Source: Entomortierella parvispora
Taxonomy: Eukaryota > Mortierellomycota > Mortierellomycetes > Mortierellales > Mortierellaceae
Direction: 5' to 3'
Assembly (NCBI GenBank): GCA_963573315.1
Contig: OY752140.1
Span: 3,844,001 to 3,908,000, forward strand
Length of the DNA stretch: 64,000 nt
Under the pieces are notes generated by a model, which ran no database searches, had not been told where the DNA came from, and saw only the letters and a program-made list of their open reading frames with translations. A program made the translations under genes and the position numbers. This document shows positions 23,666-35,102 of the stretch, piece after piece (the stretch's first letter is position 1; every line of letters starts with the position of its first letter).

Positions 23666-24697
23666 TTACTTAGTCTTGACGAAACGGAGCTTCTTTGGTG
23701 AGTACTTGAAGTTGTCGGCATAGACCTTCTTCTTGATGATCTTCTGGTTGGGCTCTTGAACGGTGAACTCCCAGCCTACAATCGTTCCAATGGCGTGTTA
23801 ACCTTCCGCTTTAGAAAATTCAAGTAAAAAAAATAACGATGCCTTTTCGTCCTGCAAAAAAAAAGGGATCTGATTCTTACCCTGCTTGTCAGCGAAAGCG
23901 ACGGCATCCTCCTTGGAGGTGAACTTCATGGCCAAAGCCTGCATGTAATCGGAGCTAAAGAAACCAAAACAATACGCACTAATTAGTCAGGATGTTCCCC
24001 GAACCTCTTTATCCTTGCTGCCGTCTCTGTTGAGTAGACCTGTCATTTCTTCAAAGTATTACCTGGAAGCCCATCCAATCAACTCGTTCTCGAAACGTCC
24101 AGCTCCGATCTCGGTATCAAAGTCCAGTCTCCAGACGCCAGTGTTGAGAATTCCAGACTGGGTGGCGGCCTTGGCCTGCTGGTAGATGCGGCAAGGGTGC
24201 ATACGGACCTCCTCTGTAGGACGGAACAAAATATGGACCGAGGTGTCAGTGATACATGTTCATCTTTCGAAGTATGTTCTTTTCCCTGCTTCCAATCTGC
24301 GCTCGTCAATGAGCACATGGTTCCATCTTCCTGCAGCGTCGTTATCGAGGTTATTTTCCCCTTATTTCCGTGCGTGCCTGTGCATCCACGTCGCGTTTCC
24401 ATGCTGTCTTGATTCCGGGAATCCATAATGAAGTGTCGGACTTCCAGTCAATCGTTGATGATTTTTTCCTTCTTTCATCCCAAAGAGATGGATCTGGTTC
24501 CGTCCAGAGTAATCCCACTCACCAGGGGCTCCGCTGATGATCTCGGCCTGGAGGGGAAACTGCTCCTTGGTCTCTGTCACGGACGTGGAAGAGGAGTATT
24601 GCTGGTATCTGATGAAGGGGGCGGCAGAGGCGGTGGGGCGGATGGGAGTCATAAGGGGGACTCTCATGGCCCGCTTGACAAACATGGAGGCGGACAT
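23666..24697 (-). CDS. NDUFS4: NADH:ubiquinone oxidoreductase 18 kDa iron-sulfur-module accessory subunit (NDUFS4)
   Basis: NDUFS4 is an accessory subunit that stabilises the NADH-binding arm of mitochondrial complex I. Four exons (24697-24523, 24213-24063, 23954-23881, 23775-23666) give 169 residues, the usual size. The N-terminus is Arg/Ser-rich without acidic residues for about 35 residues, as expected for a mitochondrial presequence. The conserved core follows: RMHPCRIYQQAKAATQSG, then WRLDFDTE, the FENELIGWASSSDYMQ segment, and a Lys-rich C-terminus (YSPKKLRFVKTK). The second in-frame Met lies four codons downstream; the first gives the longer, more plausible presequence. Divergent from YME2, another mitochondrial gene. 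Confidence 0.94.
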
Positions 24698-25387
24698 TGT
24701 TGGCGTGTGTGATGGAGGAGAGGCGGATGGACAGATGAAAAGAGATCCAGATCCGATGGATTGCATGTCTGTGCCTGTGCCTCGGCTTTCTCCGAAGCAC
24801 GTGACCTGTGAAAAACGCCACACATTTTCGGTCGTTGCAGCGCGATGTGCGCGTCCTGGACTGACACCAACACAGTTTTCTCACTTGAACTATCATCGTT
24901 ACTTGTTTTGTGCGTTTGGATTTATGTCTCTTTTGCACCATCGAATAACGACGTGGATGAAGAACGCCTCCGCTTCTCAAGGCAACATGTCAATTGATCG
25001 CAGGATCTCAGAACACAGATCCTGGGCCCTGAATCCCTGGTCAAGGCCAATCCGCCGCGGATCTGTAATACAACTCAAGAAACTTGTACTTTGCGAATAG
25101 ATCTCTTCGGTTATGGGATTCTATACTCTATATTGGCTAATAGGACCTCTATAGCTTTCATAGAGAGGGGAACAGTAAAAAAATAAAAAAGAGGGGGAGA
25201 GAGGATTGACAATCGACACTGTCGGTTGGGCACGTGACTTACAGAGACAGAAAAAGGGTCTTGGGCTGATCTCCGCTACCCCGATTCTGTTTCTGCATTT
25301 GATCTCCTCTTCACATCCTTCTTCATTCCCATCCCCTTCACCCGAGTCAGCCCGTGCAACCGCACTCCTCTTCTTCTTTCTCCGAGG
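24698..25387. promoter_or_regulatory. Divergent upstream region shared by NDUFS4 (-) and YME2 (+)
   Basis: A 690 bp spacer between the start codons of two nuclear genes for mitochondrial proteins. The YME2-proximal 90 bp is pyrimidine-rich (TTCTTC/CCTCTTC). No ORF here shows a family motif. I see no clear TATA element. Confidence 0.45.
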
Positions 25388-28300
25388 ATGTACCGCGTCG
25401 CTGCCTTGTCCAGGGCCAGTGCCGCTCTCCGCGGACACGGTTCGCTTGCCCGTACCCCCACCGCCACGCGCCTCTCTCTCGTTCCTCAAACCACGTCTCG
25501 GGTCTCCCTCTCGACCGTGTCAGCAAAGCCAGTGCCCATGCTCCCCACTAAAAAGGCTCCCGGCAGCGGTCAGGCCTTCCCTCGTCGTCGTTACACGACT
25601 GAGACACCCATTGCGATGGAGGAAGAGGTATGGAATACATTCGAGTCCTTCCTCAGGCACCCCGCCTTTATTTCTTTTTTGGGACAGACTCAGGAAATCT
25701 CTTTTTTTGTTCACCCGCCTGGCCCGACCGTTGTTGGAACGAACGGATACTCATATTTTCGTGATTTCACAAACTTATTTGTTTAGATGCCGTTGCAATA
25801 CGGCATGCTGTACTTTGATAACGCATACCCTCTCAAGATGGGCTGGTGGGACATCCGCTATTCGCTCCTCAAACCAGGCTGGAAACAACTGGAGCGCAAA
25901 GCCAAAGAGGAACTCGTGCCACCAGAGAATGCCATGCCCTTTCACTTCAAGATTGGAGGCATTGAACCAAGGTGGGAAGGAAACAACAAAACAAACCCCA
26001 TCGCTTCCTGTGTGGCCTTGCATGACTGCTCTGGGACCGTTGCGGAGAAAGGAGGGGGCCTCTCTCTGTAGCTGAAATACTGACCAACTACTGCTTCGAT
26101 GTGAAATGTCTCATAGATTGAAAGATGGTGGCATGTTTGTTCACTTTTCATATGTCCACCCAAGCTCATACACAACTCGGGAAGCCTTGAAAGAGATTGA
26201 AAGTCGATGCGAGCAACACTTGATCAGCCATGGACATTACATGTGGTTCAACTTTCAAAAGGTCCGGGCTTTCCTCGTCAAGGGTGCCCCGTTCTTGGAA
26301 GATATGGCCAGTCGATACCCCAACAGTCGTATCCGGATCGAGTACACCGGAGATCTGAATGTCGAAGGACTTTATACCATGTTCCGCAAATACGGCAAGA
26401 TTATGGATATTGTGCCTCTGCCCATTGTCAAAGACATGCCCAAGCAGGCGATTGTCCAGTATTCCTTCATGAGGGCGGCTACGAGTGCAAAGAGTTGTCT
26501 CCATGGAGCCGAGATCAATGGCGTTCGCTTGAACGTGACATATGAGAGAACTCTTCAGGGCAATGCCATTTGGTCATGGCTGACGAACCATCCCAGGATC
26601 AGTGTTCCACTTGGCGGTATGGCGATCGCCGGAGTTTCGTTCATGGTCTTTGATCCCATGCGTGTGTTCAGCATGCACGCCAAGATCACGCAATTGTTCA
26701 ATCTGGATGAATACGCAATTTTGAGGTGGTTGCGAAAGGAGACTGTCGGCCGCTTGACCAGATCACAGGACCCCCTTCAAGTGAACGGATGGCGCGAGCG
26801 TGAACATGATGAAGAGAAGCTCCGCAACTGGTTGAATGTGCCCCCAGAGTCATTTGCGATTGTTCACGGACCTCGAGGTGCGGGAAAGACGGAGATGGTT
26901 GACTTTGTGATCAAGGAGAAGAAGCACAAGGTCATTATCCGCTGCGAGGAATTGGCGAATGCCAGGAGTGAGAGCGAGCTGTTGACAAACTTGGCCAAAC
27001 AAGTTGGATATATTCCCCTGTTCCAATTCATGACGACGATCAACAATATGATGGATGTGGCCATCACTGCCACCACTGGACAAAAAGCTGGTAAGTGGTT
27101 CTTCATTATGTAAATAATGAGGTGCGGTACGGAAGAGTCTGACATTTGCCACCCGCGCCAATAGGTCTCTCTGCAACTTTTGAAGGACAGATGAAGAAGA
27201 TTCTGGACACTCTGACGATCGCCATCCAGCAGACCTCTCCCACAAAGGACATGTCTACATTCTCGCCCGAGGCAATCATGAAAAAGATTGAAGCGACATT
27301 GGAGGAAAAGGCCCGTCGTGCCGCCACGGCCAAATCTGGATTGGGCTTGGCTGGTTGCCCCACAGACACTCCTCTCGCCTCGTCTTCGACTCAAAGCTTG
27401 GATCTCCGTCGCAAGGGCGCCACAGAAGCTATGAAGAGGAGAGAAGCGGAGGAGAGAGAATGGGTGGATCCGGATGAAATCCCTGTCATCATTATTGATG
27501 GCTATATGTCGAGAGAGAAGGGACCCCATGCCAAGGAACTGTGGACATTCTTGGCCGACTGGGCTGCAGTGTTAGTGGAGAACCATATTGCCCATGTGGT
27601 GTTCCTGAGCAACAACGTCTCGGCCTCCAAACCGTTGTCCAAGGCCTTGCCAAACATGACTTTTGAGACGATTGTCTTGGCGGACGCGACTTTGGAATCA
27701 GCCTTGGAGTTTGTGTACAAGTATTTGGATCGGGACGAGTTCCCAGATTTGATCACGTCGGTGCAGACGATTGGTGGACGACTCACGGATCTGGAATTGT
27801 TTGTGCAAAAGGTCAAGAGTGGCATGGGACCTGAAGGTAAGGAACAACAACCATATCTGCTTCTGTCAGCTATTTTTTTTTTTTTTATTTTCGCTGTAAA
27901 CTAATCTCTTTCATTGAATTCTTCATTCTTGGACGCGTAGAGGCTGTCCATGATATCTTGAGCAGGGCTGTAGTCGAGGTACGCAAAAACGCGTTTGATT
28001 TCGACTCCACCGATGGTCGATCCCTGAACTGGACCGCGATCCAGTTCTGGACAGTGATGAAGCAATTAGCGGCGGGTGAATCGGCCAACTTTGATGAACT
28101 CAAGATCCACCCCATTTTCAAGAGTGACGAGTCTGCGTTTATGGCCTTGGAGCAGGCAGAGTTGATTACCATTGTTCACAAGCATGGCCGGCCCTACGGT
28201 GTCCGTCCAGGCAAGCCTATCTACAGGGCGGCTTTCCAACAGATCTTGAGAGACGTTGGATTTGTGGCGGTCATGGAGCTGGAGGCGGCAACACATCTGG

Positions 28301-28545
28301 AGAAGGAGGAGATGGTCAAGGTCGCTAAATGGGAGGCTGAGTTGAAGGAGCTGGCCAATCTGCCTTACCGCCAATCAGGATCCTGGTGGCCCTATTCCTC
28401 TGGAGGCGGATTGCCCAAGGAGGTGGATGCTCGTGTTCAGTGGCTGATGAAGAAGCTGGCAGAGTCCCATGCCAAGGTAGAAAAGTACGAGAGTGAAATC
28501 GCTGGAGCCAAGAAGGCGATCGCCAGCCTGGGCTTGGCTGCTTAG
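25388..28545 (+). CDS. YME2: Mitochondrial escape protein 2 (Yme2/Rna12)
   Basis: Yme2 is a mitochondrial inner-membrane protein that affects mtDNA maintenance and nucleoid organisation. Five exons (25388-25627, 25787-25971, 26117-27090, 27165-27836, 27941-28545) give 891 residues, close to yeast Yme2. The N-terminal ~75 residues are Arg/Ser/Thr-rich with an RRR motif near residue 67, a likely presequence. An RRM-like domain follows (about residues 220-300: IEYTGDLNVEGLYTMFRKYGKI). A hydrophobic segment with GGMAIAGVSFMVF is the predicted membrane helix. The matrix/intermembrane-space RNA12 ATPase-like domain starts with the P-loop GPRGAGKT, and DEIPVIIIDGY is the Walker-B-like strand. A coiled-coil-prone C-terminus closes the protein. 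Domain order matches the family throughout. Confidence 0.93.
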
Positions 28546-29387
28546 AGCAGGGAGGATCTCTCCGTTTCTTGAAATTAGAAAATCAGTGCAGCATCCATCC
28601 ATCATCAATGAAAGAATTATCTTCCTTTTTTCCCCTTCGACATTCATCCCTGTGAACCTCTTTTGTCGTACTCGCACAGATTTAAGTCATGTCCTCTTCA
28701 CCCTGATGGATTTTGGCTCTATCGATAAACTTGGTTGAATCGTCCAGGGGATAGATACGTCATCATACCAGAAACCAGTCAAAGAAGAATCTCTCGAAGA
28801 CCACAGACCTTAGGAGCCAAACATCAATCCCTTCCGTCTCTGGTCTGGCACATTGCACGGACCGATTGAGATAAACGTCAGCAACGCTGCAAAGGTACAA
28901 GCACAGCCCATGTTATCGGTCTAAAACACAATGATCAAGTTTGTGGCCAAGCATCTTGCTTCAAAAAGGGGATGAGCAAAGGCGCACGGCTCGCAAGAAA
29001 GGCGAAGCAAGAGCACCAGGACAAATGTGAAATGCTCAGCCCCAGATATTCCATACCTTTCCTCACCCTTCTGCCCTCTGCCCCACCCCACTCAAAAAAC
29101 TCACCGCCAGGCTTCATTCACTGACAACCCACCCAGCGACTGTAAGGCGAAAAGAATTGACCACTTCACCATCTTACAAACCGCTAACCGACATCGATTT
29201 CTTGTAGGCAATCGAGCACACTCATATTGGCCCCTTTCTTTTCCTTCCTGGCTAGACCACAACGTGATATTACTGCGGAACAATCAACCAGTGGAAGGTA
29301 AGAACACGCCAGAAGGGCAATATTCGTGCTTGGATATCGGTATTTACCGCCTTGTTTTCATTCAACTGGTAACTGTAGAATTTGACC
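28546..29387. promoter_or_regulatory. YME2 3' flank and upstream region of the NLR-like gene, with two possible 5'-UTR introns
   Basis: No coding gene is supported. Two intron-like intervals precede the NLR start codon: 29142-29207 (donor GTAAGGCG, branch-like GCTAACC, acceptor TTGTAG) and 29298-29378 (donor GTAAGAAC, acceptor CTGTAG). The second ends nine bases before the ATG at 29388. They may be leader introns, or they may join an unrecognised upstream coding exon. Confidence 0.4.
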
Positions 29388-32300
29388 ATGTCGTCCTCCC
29401 AGTCCAGCTCGTCAAACCAGCTGCTGAGTCCTACTGGCCAACGAAGCGTTGCAAGTTCCTCTACGGAAGATCTTAATCAGCGGCAACCACGCCAACACTT
29501 GGGGAACAAGTCAGGAAACTCGAGTGATGGTGCATCGATGTCCTCGTTTTCGTCGAAACCAGGATTCAAAACACGTTTGAAGAAAATTTTCAAAGCAGGC
29601 TCAAAAGTCAAAAAGACTGGCGAAGCTCCCGCAGCAAGCGTCTTCGGTCCCGCACAAGACGCCAGTACTGCCGTCCCTACCATTATCATCCCGATGGCAC
29701 GCTCATCTTTGGATTCGCTCAATTCTAGTGGAAGTACTGGAATCTCAATTGCTGGCAAATCCCCAGGCAACGCTGCGTCCAGGGAGACGAGTATTCCAAT
29801 CGTGACACTGAATGCGGCCAGTTCGACCAATGTCCCAACTACTCAAATCCAGCTCACCCCTCCCGTTTCTGAGCCACTCCGGGACATTTTCCCCCAAAAC
29901 ATACCCACACCTCTACCATCAAGTGAGCTCCCACAGCGTGGCTCCCGCATTACAGATACCTTGCATCTCGCGTATCTCTGCGGTGTATTCGAAAGGAAAA
30001 CGCGGTCATTGTCACCTCCTACTTCGGCTGCAGACAATTTGCACATTCGTCCACTCGACCTGAAAGAACAGGAATGGGTGAATCTGATCGAGTCTGCGGA
30101 GCAGGAACAATATTTCTGGCTTGTCCAACAACTGGTAGAGAAATTCTCGGAGGATACAATCAAACATCCCGACGCTCTTCCCGAGATCGTTATCGTTGGC
30201 CCTGTACTCGAGAGGACCACTTACCGGGCCTTGCTGGGATGTCTCATCGCCAGATTGACGCTTCCTCTGGACATCCCTCTTCTTCGCGGCCTGGTTCAGC
30301 TAATTGAGTGCTCGTCCACGGGATATCTTGTTGACGATGATCTTGTGGCGATCGCGACTTTCATTTCCAAACAGCTATCCACCATCCACATTGGAACCAG
30401 CAGCCATCCGTTATATCTAGTATGGGCCTTGTCTCGTGTCCTCGACGTGATGGTGTCCGGCAAGGTCAAGGATTTGAATAGGGACCGCGACCACCAGCCC
30501 ATGCTAAAGCTTCTGGAAGAGCTCCGTGACAGCGACCATCCCTACCTTAAACATCAAGCAGCGTATGCCTACCAAGCCCTCTTGTATGTCCCCGATGATG
30601 AAACCTTATGGCATCAGTTATGGAGATATACTGAGGGAGTTGCTCTAGTCGCGTCAGCGGCAACAAGTATCATCAAGATGGATCCAGTGAATCTTGTCAA
30701 GGGTCTGGCTAGTTTCCAGGAAGTGGGAGGATCTGCATCTGAGGTGATCAAGACTGTGATCGAAGGCGCCAAGACGGGAATTGAAGGCATCAAGGCGCTC
30801 CGTGAAGATACAAAGAAAACTGCGAAGTCCACAGAAAAGAGCTCCACATCGCTTGAAAAACACAACTGGTTCCTGGCATTACAAGGGACCGCTCTCTATA
30901 TCCGTCAAGGACGACTTCGCGACTTCAAGCAAATAGTGGTCGAGGCGTCCTGTCGGCACAATATCAACTTTCAGTGGGGCATCTGTCGCCAGATTGGGGA
31001 GATTGCCTCCCATCCACTGTGGGACGTCGACACTCGTCTACAAGCTGTAGATTTCCTGGGGGAATTGGGCCAAAGTGACGCCGTGTGGAAGCTGCATTCG
31101 GAAATCAAAGAATGGATTACTGTCATTCTTGACCAGATCATGGAGCTGTCAGATGGCACAATCCAGCGCCATGCTCATTCAGTCCTGGGAAAATTGAAAA
31201 TCAAGCCCGGATCTGAGTTTCGACCACCTGTGCCGCTCTGTACTCGTTTAGCGTTACCGGCGACATTCCCACTCCTCGCCCAGGTCCAAAAAATTCCAAA
31301 AGTCGAGTTCGAGGTGCACAAGTTGAAGACGGCAAGAGCCGCTGAGTATAAACAACTCGTCTATGTCCCTCCGTCAGCGAAACGAAATCTGCAAGCTCCT
31401 GACGACAAACTGTTCTCATTGATGGACGAAGTGCAAGAATTTCTTAAAAGCCGCCGCGAAGTGATGCTGATCCTAGGAGACTCTGGAGCAGGCAAATCAA
31501 CATTCAATCGGTATTTGGAGAACTGGCTCTGGAAAAACTACAAGGCCGATAATGAAATTCCGCTTTTTATCAACTTGCCAGCTCTTGAGAGACCCGAGAG
31601 GGATTTGATTGTGGAGCAATTGCGGACGAGCAACTTTTCTGACGAGCAGATTCGGGAGATGAAGCAGCATCGGCGATTTGTATTGATATGTGACGGGTAC
31701 GATGAGGCACAGTTGACCACCAATCTCCATACCACCAACCTCCTCAATCGAGCCGCGCAATGGAGCGCGAAGATGATCATCACATGCCGGACGCAATACC
31801 TGGTTGCCAACTATCATGACAAGTTCAGGCCACAAGGAGATACCCCATCCCGCCTTCCCTCTGACGATTTATTTCAAGAGGCCATCATTGCACCTTTCTC
31901 CGAAGACCAAATCGAGAGCTACATCGAGCGGTATGTCTCTTTAGCGAGTCGAAGTTGGATCAAGAAGGATTATATGGACATGTTAAAGGTGATACCAAAT
32001 CTCCAAGAGTTGGCCAGGAACCCTTTTTTATTAACAATTTGCCTGGAAGCCCTTCCAGGAGTTGTCCAGAGTAACCACGATCTTCCACAACTCAAAATCA
32101 CCCGTGTATTACTTTACGACCACTTTACAAGGTATTGGCTGGGATCGAACAAGAGACGGATACAAGGACAAAAACTGAGCGAAACGGATTCCAAAGTATT
32201 CGACGAGTTGCTGGACGATCATTTTGAGCAAAGTTGTTTCGACTTTCAGAGGAAATTAGCTATGGGGGTGTTCAAGCACCAAGGCGGCGGACCAGTGATC

Positions 32301-34948
32301 GAGTATGTTCCAAAGCTTCACAAAACCACATGGAAATCGGAGTTTTTTGACGACCGCACTGCCACCAAACTTCTTCGACAAGCCAGTTTGTTGATTCGTG
32401 CTGGCAACAAATATCTGTACTCCCACCGGTCCATTTTGGAGTATTTCTTTTCTTGCAACGTATGCCCACCGCTTGCCAGCCATGAAGGAAATGTATCACT
32501 ATCTGCCCTGAGGATTATCTGTATCCGCACTTCTATTGCCGACCACCCGTTATCTCTTCTGTCTCTAGCTGGCGAGAAATCGATAGTACAGTTCTTATCC
32601 GAACGGGTGCAGCAGCAGGATAAGTTCAAAGCACACCTTCATGCTCTCATTGAACAGTCCAAGACCGATCCGCTGACAACCCAGGCTGCAGCGAACGCGA
32701 TGACAATCCTTGTTCAGGCTGGCATTCAATTTCATGGGGCTGATCTTAGAGGAATTCGGGTTTCGGGAGCAGATCTAACTGGCGGTTGGTTTGACTCCGC
32801 TCAATTTCAAGATTCTGATCTCACAGGCGTCAACCTATCCCGAAGTTGTATCCAACGTGCCAATTTCAGCAACGCACAGATGGAAGGGGTTCAGTTCGGA
32901 GTGTCTCGATCTGCAGTAATGGGGCTTGTGGAATCGTGCATTTTTTCGTCTGATGAAAGCAAGGTTGCGATCAGTCTCAAGAATGGCCACATATATATCT
33001 ACGACACTATGACCCAGGAAAAAATACACGACATCGATAAGAAGGTACGCGGGATCTCGAACACAAAAATATCATTTTCGCCACCTTTTGGTCAGCAATT
33101 TGTTATCGGTGCCAGATCAACAATTCATTACAGCTGTGGAGTTGGGGTGCAAGGCATTCGGATCGCTGTTTAGAAGGCCATACCGACACTGTCACCGATG
33201 TGGCATTCTCCTCATCTCGGCTTGCATCGGCCAGCAAAGATTGCCTAGTCATATTGTGGAACTTCAAAACAGGCGCCATCATTCATTCATTACGCAGTTA
33301 CGGCACCCATGTCAGTTGCATCGCCTACTCGCCAAATGGAGATTACATCGCTTCAGGGGGTGTGGATTGAACACTTGTGATCTTTGACACTCAAACTGGA
33401 GAACCCACGTCAGTTTTCAAGGGTAGCTCTTGGGGAATCTCCGGAATTTCATATTCACCGAGTGGCCAACAAATCGCTGTCGGCTACAGGAAAAATAAAA
33501 CCAGGCTCTGGGAGACAACATCAGGCAAGCTTGGCCGCGAATGGATATGGAATACCGACGGAGTCCAGCACGTCGGTTTCTCCCCCAAGGACAGGTGGAT
33601 TGCAATACATGCTGAAAGTGGCTCTGACAACGATCTTCAGGATGAACAAACAGGGGCAGTCTATACCTCCTTTTCAAGTCATTTCAGCCCTGCTCGCACT
33701 GTGATGTTCGGCTCCGCTTATGAGTTGGTTTCAACTCATTGGGACGATACAATTAGATTTTGTACGGTATTCTCAAATGATGTTGAGCGTGATCGCACAG
33801 CTCCTATCCCTATTACAAGTATGGTCTACTCTCCCAATGGCCAGCTCATTCTTTTTGGGTCCGATGATGGATCCATACGATGCCTCGATGCCATCACAGG
33901 ACAAGACAACGCGACTTTTTCTACTCCACTAAGATCGGACCGATCGCACCATAGTGTCGCCTATTCTCCAGATGGTCTCCGAGTTATTACAGCCATGAAC
34001 CGCGACAAAGTAAAGATCTGGAGGGCAACAGGTGAGATCGAATCTGCGTTACGCGGCCACGCATTGCACACGTACTGGATCAGCGACTTGAAATTCTCCC
34101 CTTGTCGTCGCTGGATGGCCACCGCCAGCTTGGATGGAAGAGTGTACGTGTGGAATGCAACCACCTTCGCCCATATTTGTGACTTCTCATTCGGCCGTTA
34201 TGGAATTTACAGTGTGTCATTCTCGCCGACTGGAGACCACATCGTCGCCAGTGCCAGCTTTGGCGAGATTATAATATGGGAAGTGAGCAGCGGTATGTCC
34301 ACTGTTCTAGAAGTGAGAAAAAGTGGATTTAACCGTCGGAGAGTTACTGTATTCTCACCTACTGAACGGCTGATAGCTGCAGCCCATTATAAGGACGTTC
34401 TGATCTTGAGCGGAGGAGATTGGGCGGTTCAGCAAACGCTTGAGCACGACGCTAACGTGGAATGTCTTGCATTTTCATCTTGCGGTAAATGGATCACAAT
34501 CGGTTGCGCTTCATCGGTTTGGCTTTGGAGCCTTGGTTTGGACAGGAAGGGGGAGCCAAAGTGGTCCTGTGACAAGGTTCTCCATTCTTTCTCTGGTTAT
34601 ATCACGAGCCTCGCGTGGAGACCTGGGGTTTTAAGTTTTGTTACTGGATGTAAATTTGGACATGTTCAAGCATGGAATGTTCAAGGCAAGCAAGGCAACG
34701 TTTCTGTATATTTGGCATGGAGTATTGGAGAGCCTCCCTTTGCTGCGTCTGACGTAGTAATATCAGGTGTCGTCGGTCTCAGCCTAGTCTATCAACAACA
34801 ATTGCTTTTGCAGAATTCCTCCATGAAAAATAAGTCTTGGGATCCAGAGGAATACGGGAGATTCTATGAGGGGCTCTATCAAGAAGAGGATCACAGGAAG
34901 CCACAGGAAAAGGAAAAACACGGAGGTTCCATGTGCACTATTTCATAG
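29388..34948 (+). pseudogene. NACHT - pentapeptide - WD40 NLR/STAND-like gene with a frameshift and an in-frame stop
   Basis: STAND NTPases of this build are candidate non-self or heterokaryon-type sensors in fungi. The first frame (29388-33173) encodes a Ser-rich N-terminus with a basic patch (FKTRLKKIFKAGSKVKK), a helical-repeat region (about residues 190-620), and a NACHT NTPase with Walker A GDSGAGKS at about residue 697 and Walker-B-like FVLICDGYDE near 765. Pentapeptide repeats follow (GADLRGIRVSGADLTGG, about residues 1118-1165), then the first WD40 unit. Near 33110-33134 the frame shifts. From 33134 a coherent WD40 frame (LWSWGARHSDRCLEGHTDTV) runs to an in-frame TGA at 33368-33370, and the same frame continues to 34948 with more WD40 units. 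The last residues are CTIS, a CaaX-type prenylation motif. Either the locus is recently broken, or the assembly has errors, or an intron near 33110-33414 removes the lesions. AATAAA lies at 34965. Confidence 0.8.
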
Positions 34949-35102
34949 CCCTCGAATTGTTCGCAATAAATAGGATCCATTTGTTGAAGTTTGGAGTTGC
35001 ATCTGCGTAAATAGTGTATTGTTTTAATGTTTTGCTACACACCCCTGTCCTCGTTCACACAAGACGAGGTTGCCACCCTCTCCCCACGCATCCATTCCTT
35101 TT
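34949..35102. terminator. Convergent 3' flank between the NLR-like gene and exportin-4
   Basis: A 154 bp gap. AATAAA occurs at 34965-34970 on the plus strand, 17 bases after the NLR stop. No gene. Confidence 0.5.

Noticed and set aside
33110-33414. An intron that would bypass both lesions of the NLR-like gene
   Set aside because: It is in the right phase, but the interval encodes a coherent WD40 repeat in one frame, so removal by splicing is less likely than mutation. Kept only as the alternative to test.
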